NCBI RefSeq assembly: GCF_039521365.1
Contig: NZ_BAAACF010000001.1
Location: forward strand, 1,736,001 to 1,800,000
Source of the DNA: Clostridium_AW malenominatum
GTDB lineage: Bacteria; Bacillota; Clostridia; Clostridiales; Clostridiaceae
DNA: 64,000 nucleotides
Direction: 5' to 3'
The translations under genes were made by a program, and so were the position numbers. This document shows, piece after piece, positions 43,427 to 50,721 of this stretch (positions are counted from its first letter, which is position 1; the number at the start of each line of letters is the position of its first letter). Under the pieces are notes generated by a model that was given only the letters and a program-made list of their open reading frames with translations, was not told the DNA's origin and did no database searches.

Positions 43427-45222
43427 TCTTTTTCCTCCTTTAATTTATCAATAGCTATTTTTAACAGTGGCATAACCTCTTTTATTTTATCTCCTATACC
43501 TTTATATAATTTCATACTTTTTTCTGCTATCTTAATTCCTCTCTCCCTTTCACTATCTTTAGAGCTTATCATATATTCAGGATTGCACAATACATCCTCT
43601 AGAATTTTAAATATTAAAAAATTTATAATCATAGTTTCTTCTCTGTTTTTTTCTATAAACTGGCCTATTATATCTAATTTTTTATTTATATTATCTATGT
43701 CTATTTTTTTTCCTATCTTATAAGATAAATATATCTCTTTTGAATATTCAAATCCTCTATCTACTTTTATATTTATGTCTCTTAAACTTTTCTCACTTTG
43801 TTGTAAATACTTTAATATATTGTACTTTCCTATCCTTGCTGAACGATCAAAAATTTCTCTTATCTTTTCTTTATTTATTTGTTCTATACCATATTTATCT
43901 ATAGTATATTTTAAAGTATAAACTTCAGTGGCCTTCATATAAGCTCCACCTTCAGTACTATCAATAAAAACTTTATCCTTATATTTCTCGATAATTTCTT
44001 CCATGTTATTTTTATAAAAATTTAGAATCCAACTTGTTTTAACGGGATATCCATATACATCCTTAACAACTATATATTCATCACTACAATTTATTTGATT
44101 CTCTTTTCTAAATGCCGAAGAATCTGCATGAAATTTTTCTCCTGTATAGGCAAAATCCTGTCCTATAAATGTAATAGGATTGCAGCCTAAATGAAGAGCA
44201 AAAGATGTACACGTATGAGCTACAGAACCACCTGTTAATAAGTCCTCTACATCATACTGCAACAAATTATGAATAATGGTATTACCAGTGAAAAAAATTT
44301 TTTCTCCTTTATGTAAATCTAAAGCTTTATAGCTAGTACTTTCAAAAAACACTAATGGAATATTATAATCTAAATAATCTTCAATAAACTTCAAGTTCAA
44401 ATCGCAAGGATCCACCATACATATAAAATCAGGAACAATATCATTTTTAATAAGAGTTCCTAAACTTCTCGCTCCTGTTATTATTATAAATTCATTTTGG
44501 CTTTCTTTAAGTATATGAACATTCTTTTCAAGAGAAGGTCCCGCCGAAACTACTATTGCTGGCTTGTCTTTGAAAATATTTTTAAAATAATTTATCGGCG
44601 TAGCTTCTGCAATATGATATAAATTATTAACAAAAGCCTTAGTAAATAATTCTGAAAAAGACTTATTGGTAGAATTATTTACTAACGATTTTTCTATAAA
44701 TTTTTTAATACTACTAAATGCATTAATAATTTCTTTTCTATAAATTTTGTCATAATTTGAGAATTTTATAATTTTTATGGAGGTCCTTATTGTTAAAGAA
44801 TTTATATATGTATTTAAAAATGTTTCCACTTTATCTTCCTCACATAGACATAACGATATCCTCTCATCTGAAATCAACTCTTTACTATATTCTATTTGTA
44901 AAAATCTATTTACAACATTTATATCTGGCTCTATAATCAATACTTTATTGCTCTCTTCTAATCTCTTAAGAAGCTCAATTATATGCTCACCTGCGCCTAG
45001 TCCAAAAACTATTATTATGCTTTGAGGGGTTATATCTTCTAACCCTTTTAAAAATTCTTCTATATCTCTTTGAACATTATATTTACTTCCTAAGTAAATT
45101 TTTTTTCCATCTTTGTTTATTTTTATTATATATTTATCATCCTTGCTTTTTTCTAAGGAGTATTCTTCATTTATATTATTATCATTTATATATTCCATAG
45201 TATCTTTTGTAAAATTATCCAT
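43423..45222 (-). CDS. maf: Motility-associated glycosyltransferase (Maf, DUF115)
   Basis: A 599-residue cytoplasmic protein with the Maf layout: an N-terminal domain (about 45-190), the central DUF115/MptE-like core beginning KPAIVVSAGPSLEKNVHIL (about 225-243) with GGSVAHTCTSFALHLGC and FIGQDFAYTGEKFHAD, and a helical C-terminal domain. Maf proteins transfer CMP-activated nonulosonates to serine/threonine of flagellin before export. It has a sigma-28 promoter (45257-45285), is adjacent to the major flagellin, and lies upstream of the nonulosonate genes, so donor and acceptor are both nearby. Confidence 0.93.
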   Translation of the reverse strand: MDNFTKDTMEYINDNNINEEYSLEKSKDDKYIIKINKDGKKIYLGSKYNVQRDIEEFLKGLEDITPQSIIIVFGLGAGEHIIELLKRLEESNKVLIIEPDINVVNRFLQIEYSKELISDERISLCLCEEDKVETFLNTYINSLTIRTSIKIIKFSNYDKIYRKEIINAFSSIKKFIEKSLVNNSTNKSFSELFTKAFVNNLYHIAEATPINYFKNIFKDKPAIVVSAGPSLEKNVHILKESQNEFIIITGARSLGTLIKNDIVPDFICMVDPCDLNLKFIEDYLDYNIPLVFFESTSYKALDLHKGEKIFFTGNTIIHNLLQYDVEDLLTGGSVAHTCTSFALHLGCNPITFIGQDFAYTGEKFHADSSAFRKENQINCSDEYIVVKDVYGYPVKTSWILNFYKNNMEEIIEKYKDKVFIDSTEGGAYMKATEVYTLKYTIDKYGIEQINKEKIREIFDRSARIGKYNILKYLQQSEKSLRDINIKVDRGFEYSKEIYLSYKIGKKIDIDNINKKLDIIGQFIEKNREETMIINFLIFKILEDVLCNPEYMISSKDSERERGIKIAEKSMKLYKGIGDKIKEVMPLLKIAIDKLKEEKE

Positions 45223-45256
45223 GACACACCTCTAAATCAATTTAAATTATATAACT

Positions 45257-45285
45257 ATATATCGTGATTTTATAGGATATCTTTA
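45257..45285 (-). promoter_or_regulatory. Sigma-28 promoter of maf
   Basis: The minus strand reads TAAA (45285-45282), then 17 bp to CGATATAT (45264-45257), identical in spacing to the flagellin promoters. It lies between the flagellin terminator and maf, giving maf its own late-class start. Confidence 0.8.
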
Positions 45286-45306
45286 ATTCATTGTTTTAAC
45301 TTTGAA

Positions 45307-45344
45307 TTACAAAAAGAGTCAGAGAAAAACTCTCTGACTCTTTT
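45307..45344 (-). terminator. Rho-independent terminator of the major flagellin gene
   Basis: AAAAGAGTCAGAGA (45312-45325) and TCTCTGACTCTTTT (45331-45344) form a perfect 14-bp stem with a 5-base loop, followed by T on the minus strand. About 100 bp separate it from the flagellin stop; that stretch holds two smaller stem-loops (one at 45385-45399). Confidence 0.95.
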
Positions 45345-45443
45345 ATTATTTTATGTTTTGTCTATAAATCTATCAAGGAAATTCAGACTATGTCTGAGTA
45401 AGCGACTTACGAACTTTTAACTAAAGTAAAAGTGGTTCGCTGC

Positions 45444-46253
45444 TTATCTTAATAATTGTAGAACTCCTTGTGGAGCTTGATTAGCTTGAGCAAGCATAGC
45501 TTGTGAAGCTTGTTGAAGAATATTATTCTTAGTATACTCCATCATTTCCTTAGCCATATCTACGTCTCTAATTCTTGATTCAGCAGCTTGTAAGTTTTCG
45601 GAAGCATTATCTAAATTCTTAATTGTATGTTCTAATCTGTTCTGTGTTGCTCCTAATGTAGCTCTATTAGTATTAAGGGTTTTAATAGCAGTATCTAATG
45701 CCTTTATCTCTATTTGAGACTTAGATGCAGTCTTTAAATCACCAACAGCTGCTAATAAAGTTGCAGAATCATTTTTAGTTAATTTAATGTCTATTGTCTG
45801 ACTTGCATTAGCGCCAACTTGTATAGCAATTGTTTGTGATGATGCTAAAACATCTTTTCCGTTAAACTGTGTCTTTTCTGCAATACGATCAAGCTCCCCT
45901 ACTAGTTCTTGATATTCTAAATCAAGTTGATCTCTATCATCTGTTTCTAATGTTCCTGTTGATGATTGAACTGCTAACTCTCTCATTCTTTGAACAATTG
46001 CATGAGATTCATTCAATGCGCCTTCAGCTGTTTGTATTAAAGAAATACCATCTTGAGCATTTCTAGATGCCTGATTTAATCCTCTTATTTGACCTCTCAT
46101 TTTTTCTGAAATTGAAAGTCCAGCTGCGTCGTCTCCTGCTCTGTTAATTCTTAAACCTGAAGATAATTTCTCCATGGATTTAGCAGCACTTCCAACGTTA
46201 ACACCCATTTGTCTGTGTGAGTTCATAGCATTCAAATTGTGATTAATAATCAT
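45444..46253 (-). CDS. fliC: Major flagellin
   Basis: A 269-residue filament protein with canonical D0/D1 ends: MIINHNLNAMNSHRQ, then EKLSSGLRINRAGDDAAGLS (about 28-47) and the C-terminal ESRIRDVDMAKEMMEYTKNN finishing in APQGVLQLLR. The central region is very short and rich in Ser/Thr (ASSQTIAIQVGANASQ), suitable for O-glycosylation by Maf. The promoter is sigma-28, the leader is about 115 nt and carries CsrA-type sites. A strong terminator makes it monocistronic. Confidence 0.97.
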   Translation of the reverse strand: MIINHNLNAMNSHRQMGVNVGSAAKSMEKLSSGLRINRAGDDAAGLSISEKMRGQIRGLNQASRNAQDGISLIQTAEGALNESHAIVQRMRELAVQSSTGTLETDDRDQLDLEYQELVGELDRIAEKTQFNGKDVLASSQTIAIQVGANASQTIDIKLTKNDSATLLAAVGDLKTASKSQIEIKALDTAIKTLNTNRATLGATQNRLEHTIKNLDNASENLQAAESRIRDVDMAKEMMEYTKNNILQQASQAMLAQANQAPQGVLQLLR

Positions 46254-46259
46254 AAATTT

Positions 46260-46296
46260 ACCCTCCTTGAATTATAAATTCCACTTCCTTGTGAAA
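46260..46296 (-). promoter_or_regulatory. CsrA-binding sites in the flagellin leader
   Basis: In the transcript, UUUCAC and GUGGAA (forward 46296-46279) form a 6-bp stem that places AAGGAA in the loop, and ACAAGGAAGU matches the CsrA consensus. A second GGA lies in the ribosome site (CAAGGAGGGU, 46269-46260). Two sites of this kind let CsrA block flagellin translation in Bacillus until FliW titrates it; csrA and fliW are at 50.1-50.7 kb. Confidence 0.78.
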
Positions 46297-46374
46297 CTCT
46301 ATTTTTTATTTTAATAGTTATAAGAAAATACCTATCTTCATGGCCACTCAGTTGGTATATCTTTCTTATACTTA

Positions 46375-46403
46375 TTATATCGTAAGTGAATTTCTATACT
46401 TTA
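46375..46403 (-). promoter_or_regulatory. Sigma-28 promoter of the major flagellin
   Basis: The minus strand reads TAAA (46403-46400), 17 bp, then CGATATAA (46382-46375). It lies about 120 bp before the ATG, leaving a long leader. Confidence 0.9.
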
Positions 46404-46420
46404 TAGTTTTTTATCATATT

Positions 46421-46759
46421 TTATATTTTTTTTGTAAAAACTATACTTTTGGTATAGAACTTTTGGTTATATCCTTGATTAGCTTTTCTATTGGTGTTTA
46501 ACTCTGTAATGTCTTGCCTTATCTCTTTCTTTTTTTTATTCAATAACCCTTGTAGTTTTTCATTGTTATCCAGAAGATTAATTTCAATACAAAACTTTAT
46601 AAACTCTTCTTGAGTATAGGGTATATTTTCTATTTTTTCTATAATTCTTTGTCTCTTGTCCATTATCTCCTCAAGACATTCTAAATTTTGACTGTTTATT
46701 TTAGCAATTAACTCTAAGGTTAGTTGGTTAAAACTTATTAAATAATCTTTCAAAATCAT
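46421..46759 (-). CDS. fliT: FliT-like flagellar chaperone
   Basis: A 112-residue helical, charged protein (MILKDYLISFNQLTLELIAK, then LECLEEIMDKRQRIIEKIEN). Size, helix content and position directly after fliD fit FliT, the FliD export chaperone. The start ATG 46759 follows AGGAG by eight bases and the frame overlaps neither neighbour in that form. Sequence similarity in this family is weak, so the call is mainly positional. Confidence 0.7.
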   Translation of the reverse strand: MILKDYLISFNQLTLELIAKINSQNLECLEEIMDKRQRIIEKIENIPYTQEEFIKFCIEINLLDNNEKLQGLLNKKKKEIRQDITELNTNRKANQGYNQKFYTKSIVFTKKI

Positions 46760-46770
46760 AATATTTACTC

Positions 46771-48435
46771 CTATTGTCCACCACCAAGTTGTTGAGATAA
46801 CCAAGAAGCTTGAGCGTTGTACTTACTCATAGCTTTTTCTAGTGCGGCAAATTGCTTATATAACTGCGACTCTTTACTCTTCATTTTTTCATTTAATTGA
46901 TTTATTAAAATATCTTTTCTGTATATTTGGTCAGGTAATTTATTCGTTCCAATTCCTCCATAAATACTATGGTCGTCTTGCTTATTTGCATATTCAGTAA
47001 GTATAGCATTATTTAAAGTGGTTCCTGGTAGTCCTACGTAATCCTTTAGTATATTGTTTATCCTTTGAAATACACCAGAATTTTTATTTAATATTTCTTT
47101 TTGTTTTTGTTTTGATTCCTTTAAATCATCTGCAGATAAAGTATAAGTTTTATTAAATAAATTCATTATCTCCTCTGGTCTTTCTCTCAAAGCCTTCTTT
47201 AATATTTCTTCCCCACCAGCTGTGAACTCAATTTGCCCTGCTTTAGACGCTATGTTGCTAGTGTCTAATCCTAATTCCTTTCTATTAAAGGTTAAGTTGC
47301 TCCCTTCTACTGAAGTAAAAAAGGTATTTCTTAATTCACTTAGCATTTTTTCTAAATTAGCATCATTTCTTAATATGCCTTTTTTAGTTTTTTCCTCCCA
47401 AGCTTTTATATCCTCTTCTTTCATATCTTTTTTCTGATCGTCCGTAAGAGGTTTATAGTCGTAATCTTTCTTCTCTGTTATTTTTTTATTTATTTTATCT
47501 ACTAAAGCATTATATTTATCGAAGAAAGTTTTAATTCTGTCGAAGGTTTTATCTACATCTTTTGTTATGTTAACTTCTGTGCTAGTTAATGATTTTCCTG
47601 TGGTAGTATCGTAACTATCCACTCCAGTTAGATTATAGCTTACACCATCTATAGTAAAGTTGTTTGAATCTCTTTCAACTTTTGTTCTTGTACCTCCTGG
47701 AGGGGTTACATAAGATATTGACCCTTGACCTGATTGCTCCCCAGTAGTTAATTTTATTCCCGATAGAAGATTACCTGATCCAACATTCTCTATATTTAAT
47801 TTTGACGAACTGCCAGTGGCTTTAGTATTAATTGTAAAGGTACTAGTTAATTCACTAAAAGAAACGTCAATATCATTACCAACCAACTCGTCCTTACCAT
47901 CCCATTTAGTAGATTTTATTTTACTAATTAAAGTTTTTATGGTGTCATTTTCTTCTATCTTTATTGTAGCTTCTTTTCCATTGGAAGATATTTTAAATTC
48001 GCTACCTGCAGTTATTGATAAATCATTTAATTTAGTATTTAATGTAGTAGTAGCACCCAAGTTTCCACTTTTTATAGTAGCTCCCTTAGCCAATTGTTCT
48101 ACATCAATCCTGTAATTTCCCTCAACTGTTCCCTGACCAGCTGTCACTGTAGCAGATGTTCCACTATTCACCTTAGCTACATAATCAGAATAGTTACTAT
48201 TAGAGTTTAAATTATCTTTGGAAGTCACACTAAAATAAGCGTTCTGTAAATCCTTTAAGTCCTTAATTATATCTCTATAAAGTTCCTGTTTCCATAATAT
48301 TGTTTGCTTATCTTGCTTTACCTTGTCTATTTTCATTTGTTGCCCTAAAAGCATCTTCTTAACTATCTCATCTGTGTCCATGCCAGTAGCAAGTCCACCT
48401 ATTCGCAAACCGCCACCACCTATTCCGCTTACCAT
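46771..48435 (-). CDS. fliD: Filament cap protein FliD (HAP2)
   Basis: A 554-residue cap protein. The N-terminal domain starts MVSGIGGGGLRIGGLATGMD and continues EIVKKMLLGQQMKIDKVKQDK; central D2/D3 regions are threonine-rich; the C-terminal FliD_C domain contains GILRNDANLEKMLSELRNTF and the final coil MKSKESQLYKQFAALEKAMS. It caps the filament and guides flagellin folding. It is separated from fliS by one of the three repeated spacers. Confidence 0.96.
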   Translation of the reverse strand: MVSGIGGGGLRIGGLATGMDTDEIVKKMLLGQQMKIDKVKQDKQTILWKQELYRDIIKDLKDLQNAYFSVTSKDNLNSNSNYSDYVAKVNSGTSATVTAGQGTVEGNYRIDVEQLAKGATIKSGNLGATTTLNTKLNDLSITAGSEFKISSNGKEATIKIEENDTIKTLISKIKSTKWDGKDELVGNDIDVSFSELTSTFTINTKATGSSSKLNIENVGSGNLLSGIKLTTGEQSGQGSISYVTPPGGTRTKVERDSNNFTIDGVSYNLTGVDSYDTTTGKSLTSTEVNITKDVDKTFDRIKTFFDKYNALVDKINKKITEKKDYDYKPLTDDQKKDMKEEDIKAWEEKTKKGILRNDANLEKMLSELRNTFFTSVEGSNLTFNRKELGLDTSNIASKAGQIEFTAGGEEILKKALRERPEEIMNLFNKTYTLSADDLKESKQKQKEILNKNSGVFQRINNILKDYVGLPGTTLNNAILTEYANKQDDHSIYGGIGTNKLPDQIYRKDILINQLNEKMKSKESQLYKQFAALEKAMSKYNAQASWLSQQLGGGQ

Positions 48436-48451
48436 TTTGAAAAACCTCCTT

Positions 48452-48661
48452 TTTCTTTCGAGTTTTTTAGTTTTTTAGATTTTTAGTTATAGAGAATTTT
48501 CACCTTAATTATAAACTATTTACCTAATTTATATTAAGTAAATTTAAATATAGTGTTAAAGGATATATTGTGCAGTATGCATTGGAGCAAAATTTAGTAA
48601 TTCTTAATTAATTTTAGAATTTATTATTTTGTGAGAGTTACACAAACAATACATATCCTTT
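48452..48661. repeat. Repeated structured spacer, copy A (fliS-fliD)
   Basis: Two parts. 48452-48557 is TTTTTAG-rich with a GAATTTTCACC segment. 48558-48661 is an inverted-repeat unit: on the minus strand GGATATGTATTGT pairs with ACAATATATCC (two-base bulge), enclosing the hairpin TTTGTG/CACAAA and a TGCATACTGCA hairpin. It begins within 5 bp of the fliS stop. It is homologous to copies B and C. Confidence 0.85.
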
Positions 48662-48665
48662 TTCT

Positions 48666-49052
48666 CTACTTAGCATTCTTGCTTAACTTATATGCCTCAT
48701 TCCAAGTATCCCTTACATCCTCAATTAAAGGAATTACCTCATCCATTATAGTTTTATCTTTTTTTATATTTGCTTCCATAAGCCTATTTAAAATAAACTC
48801 ATATACATGCATTAATCCCTTTGCCCACTCCCCACCTTTTTCTACATCTAACGTTGCTATTAGCTCGTAGAATATATTTTGGGTTTTTACTATATTCTCG
48901 TGAGCCTTTGGTATATTTCTTTCTTCTATACCTAGCTTAGCTATCTTTGAAAATTTCACTGACCCATCTAATAGCATCAATAATAACTGTTCCTTTGATG
49001 CATAGTTTACACTATTGTTTTTATATGCACTATATGCATTACTAGAATACAT
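48666..49052 (-). CDS. fliS: Flagellin export chaperone FliS
   Basis: A 128-residue four-helix chaperone: YSSNAYSAYKNNSVNYASKE then QLLLMLLDGSVKFSKIAKLG, ETIVKTQNIFYELIATLDVE-like third block and a C-terminal helix. FliS binds the flagellin C-terminus to prevent early polymerisation; in Bacillus it also interacts with FliW. It lies between orf95 and fliD, bounded on both sides by the repeated spacer. Confidence 0.96.
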   Translation of the reverse strand: MYSSNAYSAYKNNSVNYASKEQLLLMLLDGSVKFSKIAKLGIEERNIPKAHENIVKTQNIFYELIATLDVEKGGEWAKGLMHVYEFILNRLMEANIKKDKTIMDEVIPLIEDVRDTWNEAYKLSKNAK

Positions 49053-49070
49053 TTAGTTTACACCTACCTT

Positions 49071-49230
49071 TTCTTTCGAGATTTCTAGTGTTTTAGTTGT
49101 TGTAAAAATTTCCTTATGGTATTTCATCCCAGTTGAACCATATTAGAGGATATGTACTGTGCAGTATGCATTGGAACAAAGTCTAGAATTACTTATTTTG
49201 TGAGAGCTATACAAACAGCACATATCCTTT
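49071..49230. repeat. Repeated structured spacer, copy B (orf95-fliS)
   Basis: The inverted-repeat unit is 49147-49230: on the minus strand GGATATGTGCTGT pairs with ACAGTACATATCC (12 pairs plus one G-U), with inner hairpins TTTGTG/CACAAA and TGCATACTGCA. The preceding 49071-49146 matches copy C well. It overlaps the last base of the orf95 stop codon. Confidence 0.87.
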
Positions 49231-49517
49231 TATCTCTTAGTATCTAGAAATCTTCCCCTAGATAAATTATTTTCTTCACCTTTATACTTAATTGCTTCTA
49301 CATCTATTTCTTCAATTTTTTCAGCTTGTACTAATATTACTTTTTTCTTTTTTCCTTTATACTTCTTTAGCTCATCAGAAAAATCCTTATCTTCCTTTTT
49401 ATCTTTAGCATCTTTATCTATCTTTAGTTCCTTTTTCCTATGGATCATGCCTTCCCTAGTTGTATCCTCAATTCTTTGTCTAACTTCCATATCAACTTTA
49501 TTAAGCCTATATTCCAT
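49230..49517 (-). CDS. Orf95, lysine-rich protein of the late flagellar operon
   Basis: A 95-residue highly charged protein (MEYRLNKVDMEVRQRIEDTT, a Lys/Asp-rich centre DKDAKDKKEDKDFSDELKKY, and the end GRFLDTKR). Likely disordered, with no membrane segment. It lies between flaG and fliS and is flanked by repeat spacers on both sides. Short proteins ending in a GRFLD-like motif occur at this position in related clostridia as far as I recall, but no function is known to me. A role in filament or chaperone regulation is only suggested by context. Confidence 0.8.
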   Translation of the reverse strand: MEYRLNKVDMEVRQRIEDTTREGMIHRKKELKIDKDAKDKKEDKDFSDELKKYKGKKKKVILVQAEKIEEIDVEAIKYKGEENNLSRGRFLDTKR

Positions 49518-49539
49518 AGAAACACCCCTTTTTGAGTTG

Positions 49540-49685
49540 TTTAGGTTTTAATTGTAATAGAAATTCCCTTATGAACTTTCATCCTAATTTCACCACGTTA
49601 AAGGATATGTACTGTGCAGTATGCATTTGAGCAAAATTTAGAAGTTCTTATTGAAGCGAAAGCTACACAAACAGCATATATCCTT
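49540..49685. repeat. Repeated structured spacer, copy C (flaG-orf95)
   Basis: The inverted-repeat unit is 49601-49685: on the minus strand GGATATATGCTGT pairs with ACAGTACATATCC (one A-C mismatch, one G-U). The TTTGTG/CACAAA inner hairpin is altered here, with AGC/GCT as a possible substitute. The outer segment 49540-49600 aligns with copy B (GAAATTCCCTTATG.. vs AAATTTCCTTATGG..). It starts within the flaG stop codon. Confidence 0.85.
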
Positions 49686-50031
49686 ATGCCTTCTCATCAA
49701 CAAACATCCCTGCTAATTCGCAAAGTTTTTCTACCATGTCGATAATTTTTTTAGGTGGCAATTCTTTAACTAATTCATTTGTGTTTCTATCCATTACTTT
49801 GATTACTATATTATTAAATTTTCCGTAAACTTCATATTGCAAATAAGTAGTTTTATCTTTAAATTCTTTATTTAAAGTATCTACTGCTTTTTTTACATCC
49901 TCTTCTTTTATCTTTATGTTTTCTACTTGTACTCCGTTATTAGTACTTTTATCATTGGCTATAAGTTCATTGTATATAGTATTTTTGTCGAAGTTAATCT
50001 GTCCTCCTTGACTTACTAACTTTACATCCAT
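49684..50031 (-). CDS. flaG: FlaG family protein
   Basis: A 115-residue protein with the FlaG domain in its second half: VEDVKKAVDTLNKEFKDKTT-like, YLQYEVYGKFNNIVIKVMDR, then NTNELVKELPPKKIIDMVEK. FlaG proteins influence filament length. The N-terminal third is variable. It follows csrA by 29 bp in the late operon. Confidence 0.93.
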   Translation of the reverse strand: MDVKLVSQGGQINFDKNTIYNELIANDKSTNNGVQVENIKIKEEDVKKAVDTLNKEFKDKTTYLQYEVYGKFNNIVIKVMDRNTNELVKELPPKKIIDMVEKLCELAGMFVDEKA

Positions 50032-50060
50032 GTTTTTAACACCCCTCTAAATCTAGAATA

Positions 50061-50276
50061 CTATTTTTTAAGTTTTTTAAGCAATGAAATATCTACTTTA
50101 GCAGCATTTTTGTTTTCTTCTTCTATTTCTTTATATAATTCTTTTCTAAGTATTGTAATTTCCTTTGGTGCAGATATGGCAAGTCTTACTGAACCATCTT
50201 CAATTTTAACCACAGTGATTTCTATATCCTCACCTATAATAAGGGATTCTCCTTTTTTTCTACCTATAACTAACAT
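50061..50276 (-). CDS. csrA: Translational regulator CsrA
   Basis: A 71-residue RNA-binding protein: MLVIGRKKGESLIIGEDIEI then SVRLAISAPKEITILRKELY. Residues forming the RNA-binding edges (R6, and the later LRKELY/R segment) are present. It would repress the major flagellin mRNA through the leader hairpin at 46.28 kb. Its ATG overlaps the fliW stop (TAATG), the usual antagonist pair. Confidence 0.97.
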   Translation of the reverse strand: MLVIGRKKGESLIIGEDIEITVVKIEDGSVRLAISAPKEITILRKELYKEIEEENKNAAKVDISLLKKLKK

Positions 50277-50707
50277 TATTTTTCCTCCTGAAAAATTGGG
50301 TGTTTTATTCCGTAGTCATCCTTTTCTAGTATTATTTGTTCCCCCATTTTCTCCTTTATATTTACTACTATGGGCGCTCTTAAATTAGTAGTAATATTTT
50401 CATAATTTGAGTTAATGGTTACTGTGGTAAATACTAATATATCTTCCGGTGAATTTGCTTTTAAACTCTTTATTATTTCTTTTGAAAGAGTAAATTCATA
50501 ATCTTTATCCACATTAAAAGGAGAAATCAATGGGATCCCAATATCTTCATCCTCTATTGAGTGAAGCAAAGTAAAAATCCCCTCTTGTTCAATAGGTAAT
50601 AATATAAACTTTCTAAGCTCCTCAAAACCTGGAAGTCCCTTCGAAAAAACAACTATATCCTCTTCTTTATATTCTATTAAACCGTGATACTTTGTATTTA
50701 GCTTCAT
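50276..50707 (-). CDS. fliW: Flagellar assembly factor FliW (CsrA antagonist)
   Basis: A 143-residue beta-rich protein: GLIEYKEEDIVVFSKGLPGF, EELRKFILLPIEQEGIFTLL, then LISPFNVDKDYEFTLS and TTNLRAPIVVNIKEKMGEQI. FliW binds CsrA when flagellin is low inside the cell and thereby restores flagellin translation. It is encoded directly upstream of csrA and downstream of flgL. Confidence 0.96.
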   Translation of the reverse strand: MKLNTKYHGLIEYKEEDIVVFSKGLPGFEELRKFILLPIEQEGIFTLLHSIEDEDIGIPLISPFNVDKDYEFTLSKEIIKSLKANSPEDILVFTTVTINSNYENITTNLRAPIVVNIKEKMGEQIILEKDDYGIKHPIFQEEK

Positions 50708-50721
50708 AGTTTATCCTCCAA

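Noticed and set aside
45345..45443. A second terminator or small RNA after the flagellin stop
   Set aside because: Stem-loops exist (for example 45385-45399), but none has a T run, and the strong terminator follows at 45312-45344.
48558..49685. CRISPR array suggested by three similar repeats
   Set aside because: Repeats are separated by complete genes rather than short spacers, and no cas gene is present.
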